NCBI GenBank assembly: GCA_035515235.1
Contig: DATJBS010000004.1
Coordinates: 1 to 64,000, forward strand
Length of the DNA: 64,000 nt
Source: JAMLHH01 sp035515235
Lineage (GTDB): Bacteria > Bacteroidota > Bacteroidia > Chitinophagales > JADIYW01
Direction: 5' to 3'
Shown here in pieces: positions 33,598 to 41,988 of the stretch (positions are counted from its first letter, which is position 1; each line of letters begins with the position of its first letter). The notes under the pieces are model-generated. The model saw only the letters and a program-made list of their open reading frames with translations, did no database searches and was not told where the DNA came from. The position numbers and the translations under genes are program-made.

Positions 33598-34854
33598 ATG
33601 GAGTTACAGTCTGTCAAGCAGAGATTTGGAATTATAGGGCAATCCCCAATGCTCAATCACGCATTGGAAGTGGCTACAAGAGTCGCGCCTACTAATCTGA
33701 GCGTATTAATTACTGGTGAAAGCGGTGTAGGAAAGGAAGTTTTCTCACAAGTTATTCATCTTTTAAGCACAAGAAAACACGAAGGATTTATAGCCATCAA
33801 CTGTGGCGCAATTCCTGAAGGAACGATAGATTCCGAATTATTCGGTCATGAAAAAGGTTCTTTTACAGGTGCTCAAGATAAACGAAAAGGTTATTTTGAA
33901 ACCGTTAATGGAGGTACTATTTTCTTAGATGAAATAGGTGAATTACCATTTAGTACTCAAGCAAGATTATTAAGAGTATTAGAATCAGGGGAATTTATCA
34001 AAGTAGGTTCTTCTGTAGTACAAAAAACAGATGTACGAGTTTTAGCAGCTACTAATGTTAATTTGCTTCAATTGGTACAAAAAGGGAAGTTCAGAGAAGA
34101 TTTATATTATAGATTAAACACAGTGCCTATCGCAGTGCCACCACTTAGAGAAAGAAAAGAAGATATTCCGATTTTATTTAGAAAATTCTGTGTAGACTTT
34201 TCAGATAAATATAGAAGCACTCCTATTCAATTATCAGATGAAGCCAGAAAAGTACTCGTTCAATATAATTGGCCTGGAAATATCCGACAACTTAAAAATA
34301 TTGCTGAACAAGCTTCAGTTTTAGCTACAAGTAAAATTGTAGACACAGCAGAACTGTCCAAGTTTTTGCCTAAAGATGCTCTAAATTCTAATCTTCCAGT
34401 TCTATCAAGAGATAAGGATGAAAATAGTTTTATGAGCGACAGAGAGATTTTGTACAAAATGATTTTTGACATTAAAAACGATCTGAACGAACTGAAAAAA
34501 TTTGTCTGGAATGCTAGAGGTAATAACTCTTTAAATTTTGATGAGGACAGCAAACCGCCTAAGATAGACTCTTCTACACAAAGTGCAGCTCTCAATAAAT
34601 ACCTTCCTGAGACTAGCCACGAATCCAATCCAATCATACATAGAGATGAAGACTATCCTGTAATTATAGAAGACGATTCTGAATATGAAGAACATAGTGT
34701 AGAGCAACCTTTGTCTATCTCTGAAATGGAAAAAGAATTGATCGACAGAGCACTTAAAAAGCATAAAGGCAAACGTAAAGATGCTGCATTAGATTTAGGA
34801 ATTTCGGAGCGTACACTTTATCGTAAAATCAAAGAATATGATATCAGTGCGTAA
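33598..34854 (+). CDS. sigma-54-interacting transcriptional activator without receiver domain
   Basis: About 418 residues from the ATG at 33598 (a TTG-initiated extension would overlap miaB). The AAA+ domain starts almost at the N-terminus: Walker A TGESGVGKEVF near residue 40, the sigma-54 contact loop ELFGHEKGSFTGA (GAFTGA variant with Ser), Walker B GGTIFLDEIGELP and the arginine-finger region LYYRLNTVPI. An Asp/Glu-rich linker leads to a Fis-type HTH at the end (KRKDAALDLGISERTLYRKI). There is no receiver or GAF domain, so regulation must come from partners or level. It overlaps the lptE start by 17 nt. Confidence 0.9.
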   Translation: MELQSVKQRFGIIGQSPMLNHALEVATRVAPTNLSVLITGESGVGKEVFSQVIHLLSTRKHEGFIAINCGAIPEGTIDSELFGHEKGSFTGAQDKRKGYFETVNGGTIFLDEIGELPFSTQARLLRVLESGEFIKVGSSVVQKTDVRVLAATNVNLLQLVQKGKFREDLYYRLNTVPIAVPPLRERKEDIPILFRKFCVDFSDKYRSTPIQLSDEARKVLVQYNWPGNIRQLKNIAEQASVLATSKIVDTAELSKFLPKDALNSNLPVLSRDKDENSFMSDREILYKMIFDIKNDLNELKKFVWNARGNNSLNFDEDSKPPKIDSSTQSAALNKYLPETSHESNPIIHRDEDYPVIIEDDSEYEEHSVEQPLSISEMEKELIDRALKKHKGKRKDAALDLGISERTLYRKIKEYDISA

Positions 34855-35356
34855 TCTATTCCACGGTGCTTTGATGAGTGTAATTGTACTCGTTGGGTTT
34901 ACAAGTTGTAAGATTTATAAATTCACAGACGCGAGTGTAAATCCTAATATCAAATCGGTGACGATTAATACGATTCCGAATATGTCTGCAATTCAAGTCC
35001 CAAGCATATCACCTTTATTAGTAGAAAAATTGCAAGATAAATTTCTGAAAGAAACCAATTTGAGACTGTTGCAAGATAATGGAGACATTGAAATCAATGG
35101 AGTTATTGTAGATTATTATATTGATCCTGTAGCCATTACCAATACGGAAACTGTGGCTCAAAACAGGTTGACTATTTCAATAAAAATAGACTTCACTAAT
35201 AATATTGAACCGGATAAAAATTTCAGTACTACTTTCAGAGAATTAGAAGTTTATGAAGCCAATTTATCATCTATTGAAGTGGATAATCAAATTGCACCAT
35301 TAATTTTAGATAAATTAGTACAAACTATTTTTAATAAAGCTTTCGTCAATTGGTAA
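34838..35356 (+). CDS. lptE: LptE-family LPS-assembly lipoprotein
   Basis: A 172-residue lipoprotein with a lipobox (GFTSC, Cys about residue 24), followed by KIYKFTDASVNPNIKSVTINTIPN, typical of Bacteroidota LptE-like proteins. It is expected to sit in the outer membrane with LptD and help insert lipopolysaccharide. Its ATG lies inside the end of the sigma-54 activator gene, implying coupling. The family assignment rests on the N-terminal pattern, length and conserved gene order. Confidence 0.82.
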   Translation: MISVRNLFHGALMSVIVLVGFTSCKIYKFTDASVNPNIKSVTINTIPNMSAIQVPSISPLLVEKLQDKFLKETNLRLLQDNGDIEINGVIVDYYIDPVAITNTETVAQNRLTISIKIDFTNNIEPDKNFSTTFRELEVYEANLSSIEVDNQIAPLILDKLVQTIFNKAFVNW

Positions 35357-35358
35357 GA

Positions 35359-36765
35359 ATGTCAGAACCCTTGAATTATATACAATTGTTACAGCAGCCG
35401 GAATTTATTTCTAAGACTGATGTTCAATTATTTCATAATTGGGTAGACGAATCTCCTTTTGTGCCAATTTACAGAGTATTACTCGCAGCTAAGTATCAAT
35501 CTTTAGATCATTCTGACACTGCTCAATATATTGAGCAAGCAGCTTTTTATGTACAAGATAGAAAACAACTGAAATTACTTTTAAGAAAATGGAGTGACCT
35601 TCAAATAGAACCTATCTCAGTACAAGACGAAGCTGTAGTCATTCCTATAGATGTCCATCAAGAGCAATCCTCAACAATATCTGATTCTTCAACAGCTACG
35701 GAAAATGATGCTATTATTGAAGATGAGAGCATAGAAGAAGAAGAAAATGCACTTTCACAAGAAACTCCAATAGACGTAGAAATAACAGAAACTGTAGTTA
35801 TTATTAGCCATACGGAAGTAGTTATATCAAGTGAAACCTCATCTCTAGAAGAAGTAGCGCAAGAAGAAGAAATTATACAAGAATATACTCCAATAGAATC
35901 ATCTGAAGAATCTATCGAAGTACTTCCTGAAGTGGAAGTAGTTAATAATGAAGAGCCTATTGTTGAAGAAATCATTTCTACTCCGTTAGTATCTGATGAG
36001 GAAGATTTGATTTCAGAACAAGATGACATCGAATTCTTAAAAGCTATTGGTAAATACGAAGCTCCGATAAAAGTTGAAATTGAAAACTCAAATTGGATAT
36101 TAGAAGCTCCTGGAAACACTATTCCTACCATTTCTGAAAATGATATAATTGATGCAGGTTTAGTCAACTCTGATATTGAGTATTTAATGCCATGGATTAA
36201 TGAGTTTGAATTTAATTTTATCCAAAAAGATAAAATATTAACTCCTTCTAAAGAGGCTAAAACAACTCCAATAGAAATAGTTCAAGCTCCAAAAGAAATC
36301 CAAGTAAAAACTACTCGCTCTAAAACTGTTGCTAAAAAAGAAGTGGTTGCAGAAGTAAAACCTGCAATAGAAAAAGAAAAATCAGACACTAAAAACCATT
36401 CTTTTGATGAATGGCTCAGCATATTAGATCAAAAGAAAAATTCAGAAGCTGAAGCACCTGTTTTTGACTTACCATCACCAGAAGTCTTCACTCAAAAGGA
36501 ATTAGCACAAGAGAAAGAGGAGTCAGTTATTTCTGACAATTCCAACTTACAAGAGAAGCAATCGAAAGAGGAATCTGAGGATGTGAAACAGTTAGCTGCC
36601 GATAGTGTATCGTATAAAAATGATATGGGTACTGAAACTTTAGCTAAATTATACGTGCTTCAAGGAAAAACTGACTTAGCAATTCGTATATATCAAAAAT
36701 TGATGGTGAAGTTTCCGAAAAAAAATAGTTACTTTGCGAGTCAAATAGAAAAAATTAAAAAATAA
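35359..36765 (+). CDS. acidic linker protein with C-terminal TPR motif, Bacteroidota-specific
   Basis: About 468 residues. A folded N-terminal segment (about 1-80: LNYIQLLQQPEFISKTDVQLFHNWVDESPFVPIYRVLLAAKY) is followed by a very acidic, low-complexity stretch (about 100-235, Glu-rich). A middle region and a basic patch follow, then a C-terminal TPR-like pair (TETLAKLYVLQGKTDLAIRIYQKLMVKFPKKNSYFASQI). There is no signal peptide. Function is unknown. Its fixed place between lptE and secG suggests a link to envelope biogenesis. ATG at 35359 is preferred over the TTG at 35350. Confidence 0.7.
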   Translation: MSEPLNYIQLLQQPEFISKTDVQLFHNWVDESPFVPIYRVLLAAKYQSLDHSDTAQYIEQAAFYVQDRKQLKLLLRKWSDLQIEPISVQDEAVVIPIDVHQEQSSTISDSSTATENDAIIEDESIEEEENALSQETPIDVEITETVVIISHTEVVISSETSSLEEVAQEEEIIQEYTPIESSEESIEVLPEVEVVNNEEPIVEEIISTPLVSDEEDLISEQDDIEFLKAIGKYEAPIKVEIENSNWILEAPGNTIPTISENDIIDAGLVNSDIEYLMPWINEFEFNFIQKDKILTPSKEAKTTPIEIVQAPKEIQVKTTRSKTVAKKEVVAEVKPAIEKEKSDTKNHSFDEWLSILDQKKNSEAEAPVFDLPSPEVFTQKELAQEKEESVISDNSNLQEKQSKEESEDVKQLAADSVSYKNDMGTETLAKLYVLQGKTDLAIRIYQKLMVKFPKKNSYFASQIEKIKK

Positions 36766-36769
36766 TCTC

Positions 36770-37135
36770 ATGTACATATTACTTACAGTACTTTTAATTC
36801 TTGTCAGCTTATTTTTATTAGCGATTATATTAGTACAAAACCCTAAAGGTGGCGGTGCTATGGGTTCTGCGTTCGGTGGTGCTGCATCCAATATTATTGG
36901 TGTTCAAAAAGCAGAAAACACTTTGGAGAAATTGACTTGGGGCGGTGCAATTTTATTATTAATATTTGCAGTGACTTCAACTTTCTTTTTGCCAATCCCA
37001 ACTACTCAGCAAAAATCAATTATTGAAAGCGGTAAAGTTTCCGAGCCAGTAAGTGTACCTCAGAATGCAGCTCCAGTAATGAATTTACCTTCAAGCGCTC
37101 CAACTGAGTCTGCTCCTGAAGCTCCAGCTGAATAA
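36770..37135 (+). CDS. secG: preprotein translocase subunit SecG
   Basis: A 121-residue protein. Two membrane helices (about 2-22 and 56-76) flank the conserved cytoplasmic loop LAIILVQNPKGGGAMGSAFGGAASNIIGVQKAENTLEKLTW. The tail is rich in Pro, Ala and Ser and is probably disordered. It is a SecYEG subunit that assists protein export. It is the last gene of the miaB-secG operon, with a terminator 28 nt downstream. Confidence 0.93.
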   Translation: MYILLTVLLILVSLFLLAIILVQNPKGGGAMGSAFGGAASNIIGVQKAENTLEKLTWGGAILLLIFAVTSTFFLPIPTTQQKSIIESGKVSEPVSVPQNAAPVMNLPSSAPTESAPEAPAE

Positions 37136-37162
37136 TATTCAAATTTTCTTAGTTTAAAATAT

Positions 37163-37193
37163 AAAGGTTGTCCATTGTGGCAACCTTTTTTTA
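37163..37193 (+). terminator. Rho-independent terminator of the miaB-secG operon
   Basis: AAAGGTTGTC / GGCAACCTTT stem followed by TTTTTTATT. Confidence 0.9.
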
Positions 37194-37215
37194 TTGGAGT
37201 TGAGCAGGAATAATT

Positions 37216-37635
37216 TTAGTAATTATGAAAAACTTGGTTCAAGATTCTTTTCAAGGTATGATAATCTTCTTCTGATAATCCTTTCCAACCATTTTCACGA
37301 AATTCTACTAAATGTGGTAACATGTATTCTACTACTTCTTTACCGTTGTCAGAGAGAGAAACTTTAAAACTTCTTCTATCCACCGGACAAGGATTCTTTA
37401 GTAAATAATTTTTAAAGAGTAAATGATCTACAATTCTGGTGATAGCTGGAGAGTCCTTCAATGTATTTCCTGCTAAATCCGTTTGCGACATTTCACCGTT
37501 AAGATGTAAGACGTAAATTATCAACCATTGATCTACAGTTATATTATGTTCTAGTTGACTTAATTTCTTTTGCAATGCAGATTTAAGCTTTTTACTAGTT
37601 CGTCCTATAAAAAATGAATAATGTAGATCTATCAT
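37216..37635 (-). CDS. MarR-family transcriptional regulator
   Basis: A 139-residue winged-helix dimer. The HTH core (LNGEMSQTDLAGNTLKDSPAITRIVDHLLFKNYLLKNPCPVDRRSFKVSLSDNGKEV) contains the wing with the conserved D-R-R. Dimerisation helices are at both ends. Ligand and targets are unknown. It is convergent with secG. The glycosyltransferase genes beyond its start are on the same strand but 100 nt away. Confidence 0.9.
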   Translation of the reverse strand: MIDLHYSFFIGRTSKKLKSALQKKLSQLEHNITVDQWLIIYVLHLNGEMSQTDLAGNTLKDSPAITRIVDHLLFKNYLLKNPCPVDRRSFKVSLSDNGKEVVEYMLPHLVEFRENGWKGLSEEDYHTLKRILNQVFHNY

Positions 37636-37736
37636 AAAAATTATTATTATAATGGGAACAGTAAAATGGTATATTCAATATAAAATAACGAAGTTAACAG
37701 ATATTGAAATTAACCATAATGAAATTAACTATTCTT

Positions 37737-38870
37737 CTAAACAATCAATAATTTAATAACATTTATCATGTTGTTCTCATTATCATATTTATTTTTCATC
37801 CACGCTCTTCTATTTTCAATGATTTCTTCTGTAAAATCTTGACTGCTCAAACTCTTCACCTTTTCCATCATTTCAATATTGCTCTCAATAGAATAAATTC
37901 CTGAGTCTTTTACTGTCTCTGGATAAATATCGGGATGAACTATAATAAATCTCCCTGCAAACAAACTGTTCAGCCATTTGATTTTAACTCCTGTAGGTTG
38001 CTTGTTAGGAATGACTTGTATGTGAGCATTTTTCATTAAGTCATTCATTTTTTGGTCATTTGAATTAGCAATAATTTCTATCTTCTCAGATGCATTAGCT
38101 GCCAATAATAACTTCTCTGTTGGATTTTTACCAGCAATAATCAATGGGAAATTCAGTTTTAAAAATACTTTCTCGATTAACCATATTGCAGCTTGCTCGT
38201 TTTCATTGACAGATAAATTACCATGAAATAAAGCATACTCTCCTCTACCTGATTGAATCTCCAAATGTTCGAATTGATGAAATGGAGGAGTTTCTATGAC
38301 TTCTGCTTGAGGATAACTCTCTTTAAAATATGCTCTATCCTTTGCTGAAATAGCTAAAATTTTTGTTGATTGCACTACTTTTTCATAAGACCTTAATCTT
38401 CTAGCTTCTTCTAAAAAGTATTTTTTCTTTACAAAAGATGCTTCTACTTGTGCTAAAAATTGATAGTATTTCCATTCTATGTTATGCATTCTAACTACAT
38501 ATGGGATACTTTTTTCCTTTAAAAAGTCCACTAGAAAACAAGTGTGTAAGCCTTCTAATATCACTGGAAAGCCAAGATTCACAATGTTTCGAATCATTTT
38601 TTTATTATATCGAGTAGATACGATGTATGGCCAACCTTGAAAATATTTTGATGAAAAATCTCGCTTATAATATTGCACTGATGCGCAAAGAGATTCTAAT
38701 TCTTTGCTTTTTTGATGCGTGCCATAAACATAAGTATGTAGATGAACCTTTATGCCCATTTGATGCATCGTCTTGAGCTTATAATATACATCTATCACGC
38801 CTCCATAATCTGCAGGATAAGCGGCAGCAAAAGATACCAATTGTACTTCCTTGTTATTATAGTCGTTCAT
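37737..38870 (-). CDS. GT-B glycosyltransferase
   Basis: A 377-residue protein with a GT-B fold. The N-terminal half holds AAAYPADYGGVIDVYYKLKTMHQMGIKVHLHTYVYG, and VRMHNIEWKYYQFLAQ near residue 140 resembles acceptor-side motifs of family 4 transferases. The C-terminal half has ALFHGNLSVNENEQAAIWLIEKVF, PLIIAGKNPTEKL and VIPNKQPTGVKIKWLNSLFAGRFIIVHPDI, the nucleotide-sugar site. Start overlaps the upstream glycosyltransferase gene by 14 nt. Acceptor and sugar are unknown; surface polysaccharide is likely. Confidence 0.8.
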   Translation of the reverse strand: MNDYNNKEVQLVSFAAAYPADYGGVIDVYYKLKTMHQMGIKVHLHTYVYGTHQKSKELESLCASVQYYKRDFSSKYFQGWPYIVSTRYNKKMIRNIVNLGFPVILEGLHTCFLVDFLKEKSIPYVVRMHNIEWKYYQFLAQVEASFVKKKYFLEEARRLRSYEKVVQSTKILAISAKDRAYFKESYPQAEVIETPPFHQFEHLEIQSGRGEYALFHGNLSVNENEQAAIWLIEKVFLKLNFPLIIAGKNPTEKLLLAANASEKIEIIANSNDQKMNDLMKNAHIQVIPNKQPTGVKIKWLNSLFAGRFIIVHPDIYPETVKDSGIYSIESNIEMMEKVKSLSSQDFTEEIIENRRAWMKNKYDNENNMINVIKLLIV

Positions 38871-39963
38871 AAATATCTATTAAATTTTTCTTTTCAATAT
38901 CCCAATTCCATTGCCTTTTAGCTTGAATACACTGATTCTTTAAATGGTTATATCCATCTAAATCTTGATTTAATTTTAAAATAGCTTCTACAATATCTTC
39001 AATTTTCAAATTTTTAATTAAAATGGCAACTTCACATTCTAGATTCATCTTTTGATATTCTGGAAAATCCATAGTGATTTGAGGAATTTCAGCCTGCACA
39101 TAATCAAAAAATTTATTCGCTAAAGAATAATAATAATTCAAGCCTAAATTCTCCAATAAGTTGACTCCTATCCAAGCATTTTCTGTATAATACCATAGAT
39201 TTTCTGGTTCAACTTTTCCTAAAAACTTTACTTGATCTTGAAGATTTAAAGTGATGACTTTTTCTTTTAATTCCTGCTCAATATCACCCTCGCCAGCTAT
39301 CCAAAGCTCCATCTTAAGATACGACATTGCACTGATCAATTCTTCTAAACCTCTACCGATATTCAGAGCACCTTGGTACAAAATATATTTATTCTCTAAA
39401 ACTTTTTGAGGATTTCTTTGGATAGGCATATTCCTTACGAGTCCAATTTCTCTATGATATAGCTTAGAAAATTCTTGAGCTATACTTTGACTTACCGTAT
39501 AGACGGCGTCCATTTTCGGTAAAAAAAATTGTTCCATCTTTAACCAAAACTGATGTACGGACGGACGACTGATAATTTCTGGACAATAAGGAAACCATTC
39601 ATGAGCATCATAAACAGTTTGGACTTTTTTAATTTTACTCAATAACCAAGCTGGCGCTATCGTATCTAAGTCGACTGCATTAACAATATCTACTTTGTGA
39701 AAAATCAACCATAAAGTCAATCTAATATTATACTCCAAGTAAAAAAGGAAGCCCTTATTCCAAATACATTTTAATCGAACTTGTTGAAATTTCCTTTGTG
39801 GTAAAATCTTGGAAGAGGGTAATTTCCGGCCTATCAGTACTACATCAAACTCAGCTTCTACCAATGCATCACAAATTCTGTGCATTCGCTGATCAGTAGT
39901 CAAATCATTGATGACTGTGCAGACTATCTTTTTGCGTATATCTGATTTCTTTTTTGGATTCAT
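38857..39963 (-). CDS. family 4-like glycosyltransferase
   Basis: A 368-residue GT-B protein: N-terminal CTVINDLTTDQRMHRICDALVEAEFDVVLIGRK, YDAHEWFPYCPEI near residue 120, and C-terminal ILYQGALNIGRGLEELISAMSYLKMELWIAGEGD then VKFLGKVEPENLWYYTENAWIGVNLLENLGLNYYYSLANKFFDYVQAEIPQI, the donor site. The predicted start lies 59 nt inside the 3' end of recQ, an unusually long overlap; the next in-frame Met is inside the conserved N-terminal strand, so I keep 39963. It forms an operon with the next glycosyltransferase. Confidence 0.8.
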   Translation of the reverse strand: MNPKKKSDIRKKIVCTVINDLTTDQRMHRICDALVEAEFDVVLIGRKLPSSKILPQRKFQQVRLKCIWNKGFLFYLEYNIRLTLWLIFHKVDIVNAVDLDTIAPAWLLSKIKKVQTVYDAHEWFPYCPEIISRPSVHQFWLKMEQFFLPKMDAVYTVSQSIAQEFSKLYHREIGLVRNMPIQRNPQKVLENKYILYQGALNIGRGLEELISAMSYLKMELWIAGEGDIEQELKEKVITLNLQDQVKFLGKVEPENLWYYTENAWIGVNLLENLGLNYYYSLANKFFDYVQAEIPQITMDFPEYQKMNLECEVAILIKNLKIEDIVEAILKLNQDLDGYNHLKNQCIQAKRQWNWDIEKKNLIDIYERL

Positions 39964-41851
39964 CTACCCACTCTAATTGTTGTTCGTCAATAAGAACTCT
40001 AAGCATCTCAAGATAATATTCTTTGATGGTACTGTCTATGTTTTTAGTGAATTCCTGATAATTGATTCCTTTGGTTCCTGATTTCTTGAATTGCTCTAAA
40101 ATCTTAGTCCTAAAATCTTCAGATTGTACCATTTCCAATTGTTTCATCAAAAGACAATGATCACAAGTACCACAATTTTCTGTTTGAGTCTCGCCAAAAT
40201 ATCTTCTCATCACGACTTGCCTACATGTAGATTCATCTGCTTCAGCATAGTCAAACATTGCTCCAATTCTGGTCCTCATCTGATTCTTAATAAATGAAAT
40301 CCATTCAAAATCTAATCGAATAGCATTCTCATTCAAACGTTCTTCTAAAAATGTAATCCTGGGTTTATCAGAACTTGGGATATACGCCAAAACATTTCTT
40401 TCATTCAGTTCTTTTAGTATTTGAATACATTCATTGGTAGTTAATCCTGCTCTTTTTGCGAGATGTGATTCATTGATTTTTACATAATGAGTGAGAATGC
40501 TTTCATACGTTCTAAGAATAGTTTTTATCACTCCATCGTATTGCATATTTGCCACTTGAAACCTATATAGGTCGGTTCTTTCTAAATTTATTTTCAATCT
40601 AGAAGGCAAATAAAAAGCTTCACCTAAAGTGAGATAGCCTGCTTGTTCTAATAATTTCAATGAATTAAAAATCTTTAGAGTATCCCATTTATATCGTCGA
40701 CCAAATTGTGAAATATTAAATTCAAATCCATGCCCTTTGCCACCAGAGTAAGCTATTCCTAAATAATTATATAGAGCATTATATAGCAATCTGACAAATT
40801 CAAAATCGGGAAACTTTTCATCTACAGACTTGAGCAATTTCTCTTTATCTTTTTCATTAAATAACAAAACAGCATAACTTCTCTTTCCATCTCTTCCACC
40901 TCTTCCTGCTTCTTGATAGTAAGCTTCTAAAGAATCTGGAACATCTCCATGTATGACCAATCGCACATCGGGTTTATCTATACCCATCCCAAATGCATTA
41001 GTGCAACACATGACTCTACACTGATTATGTATCCATGCTTCTTGTCTTTTATTGCGCTCATCTGCACTCAGGCCAGCATGATAAAAAGTAGCTGAAATTC
41101 CATTCTTAATTAAAAACTCAGCAATTTCTTGAGTACGCTTTCTGTTGGAAGTATAAATAATAGAAGTTCCATTGACCTTTTTCAGGATCTCCAACATCCT
41201 TTCTGGTTTCGAGGCATGTTGACGCACTACGAAAGAGATATTAGGTCTTTCAAAAGAAGACTTGAAAATTTTTACACCTTTCTTGAGCTGTAGAGTATCT
41301 ACAATATCCGCTTGTACTTTTGGAGTTGCACTTGCAGTCAATGCGATGATAGGTATATCCGGAAAGAACTCTCTTATAGATGAAATATTTCTATAGCTCG
41401 GTCTGAAATCATATCCCCATTGAGAAATACAATGCGCTTCATCGACCGCTAACATCGACACAGGAAGCGTCTTAAGACCTATCAAAAATCTTTTAGAAGA
41501 CAACCTTTCTGGAGAAATATATAAAAGTTGAGTGTGACCTGAAGCGCAGTTATTTAAAACTCTGTCGATTTCAGGCTCTTTCATTCCCGTAAAAATTGCA
41601 GAAGCATTAATTCCTCTCCTTTTGAGTTGCTGAACTTGATCTTTCATCAATGCAATCAAAGGAGATATTACAATGCACACTCCTTCTTGAGCTAGCGCAG
41701 GCACTTGATAACAAATAGATTTCCCTGCTCCTGTCGGCAATAGTGCTAAAACATCTTTCCCGCTGAGACTTGCTTCTATAATTTCGTCTTGTGGTGATCT
41801 AAACTGATCATACTTCCAAAATTCTTGTAATATGTCTAAAGCGGATTTCAT
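39905..41851 (-). CDS. recQ: RecQ-family ATP-dependent DNA helicase
   Basis: A 648-residue superfamily 2 helicase. Walker A LLPTGAGKSICYQ is near residue 40, DEAH box LAVDEAHCISQWGYDFRPSY near residue 135, motif V CCTNAFGMGIDKPDVRLVIH and motif VI YQEAGRGGRDG near residue 310. The zinc cluster (CRQVVMRRYF then CGTCDHC) lies far downstream, near residue 555, after a long winged-helix-like region, and there is no clear HRDC domain. This is the alternative RecQ architecture common in Bacteroidota. The end of the gene overlaps the glycosyltransferase start. Confidence 0.92.
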   Translation of the reverse strand: MKSALDILQEFWKYDQFRSPQDEIIEASLSGKDVLALLPTGAGKSICYQVPALAQEGVCIVISPLIALMKDQVQQLKRRGINASAIFTGMKEPEIDRVLNNCASGHTQLLYISPERLSSKRFLIGLKTLPVSMLAVDEAHCISQWGYDFRPSYRNISSIREFFPDIPIIALTASATPKVQADIVDTLQLKKGVKIFKSSFERPNISFVVRQHASKPERMLEILKKVNGTSIIYTSNRKRTQEIAEFLIKNGISATFYHAGLSADERNKRQEAWIHNQCRVMCCTNAFGMGIDKPDVRLVIHGDVPDSLEAYYQEAGRGGRDGKRSYAVLLFNEKDKEKLLKSVDEKFPDFEFVRLLYNALYNYLGIAYSGGKGHGFEFNISQFGRRYKWDTLKIFNSLKLLEQAGYLTLGEAFYLPSRLKINLERTDLYRFQVANMQYDGVIKTILRTYESILTHYVKINESHLAKRAGLTTNECIQILKELNERNVLAYIPSSDKPRITFLEERLNENAIRLDFEWISFIKNQMRTRIGAMFDYAEADESTCRQVVMRRYFGETQTENCGTCDHCLLMKQLEMVQSEDFRTKILEQFKKSGTKGINYQEFTKNIDSTIKEYYLEMLRVLIDEQQLEWVDESKKEIRYTQKDSLHSHQ

Positions 41852-41988
41852 TATTATTCAACAACTAAGATAAGCATCAATTGAGTTAAAATATTTTACA
41901 ACATGATATGTTTTGTTATCCAATAAATAGAGATATAGATTATAGAGCGTTAAATAACAAAAGATCTATCTGATTTATTTTAAGAAAT

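Noticed and set aside
35658..36167. Ser/Thr-rich antisense frame of 169 codons
   Set aside because: It is the mirror of the acidic low-complexity region of the sense gene; such frames arise from biased codon composition.
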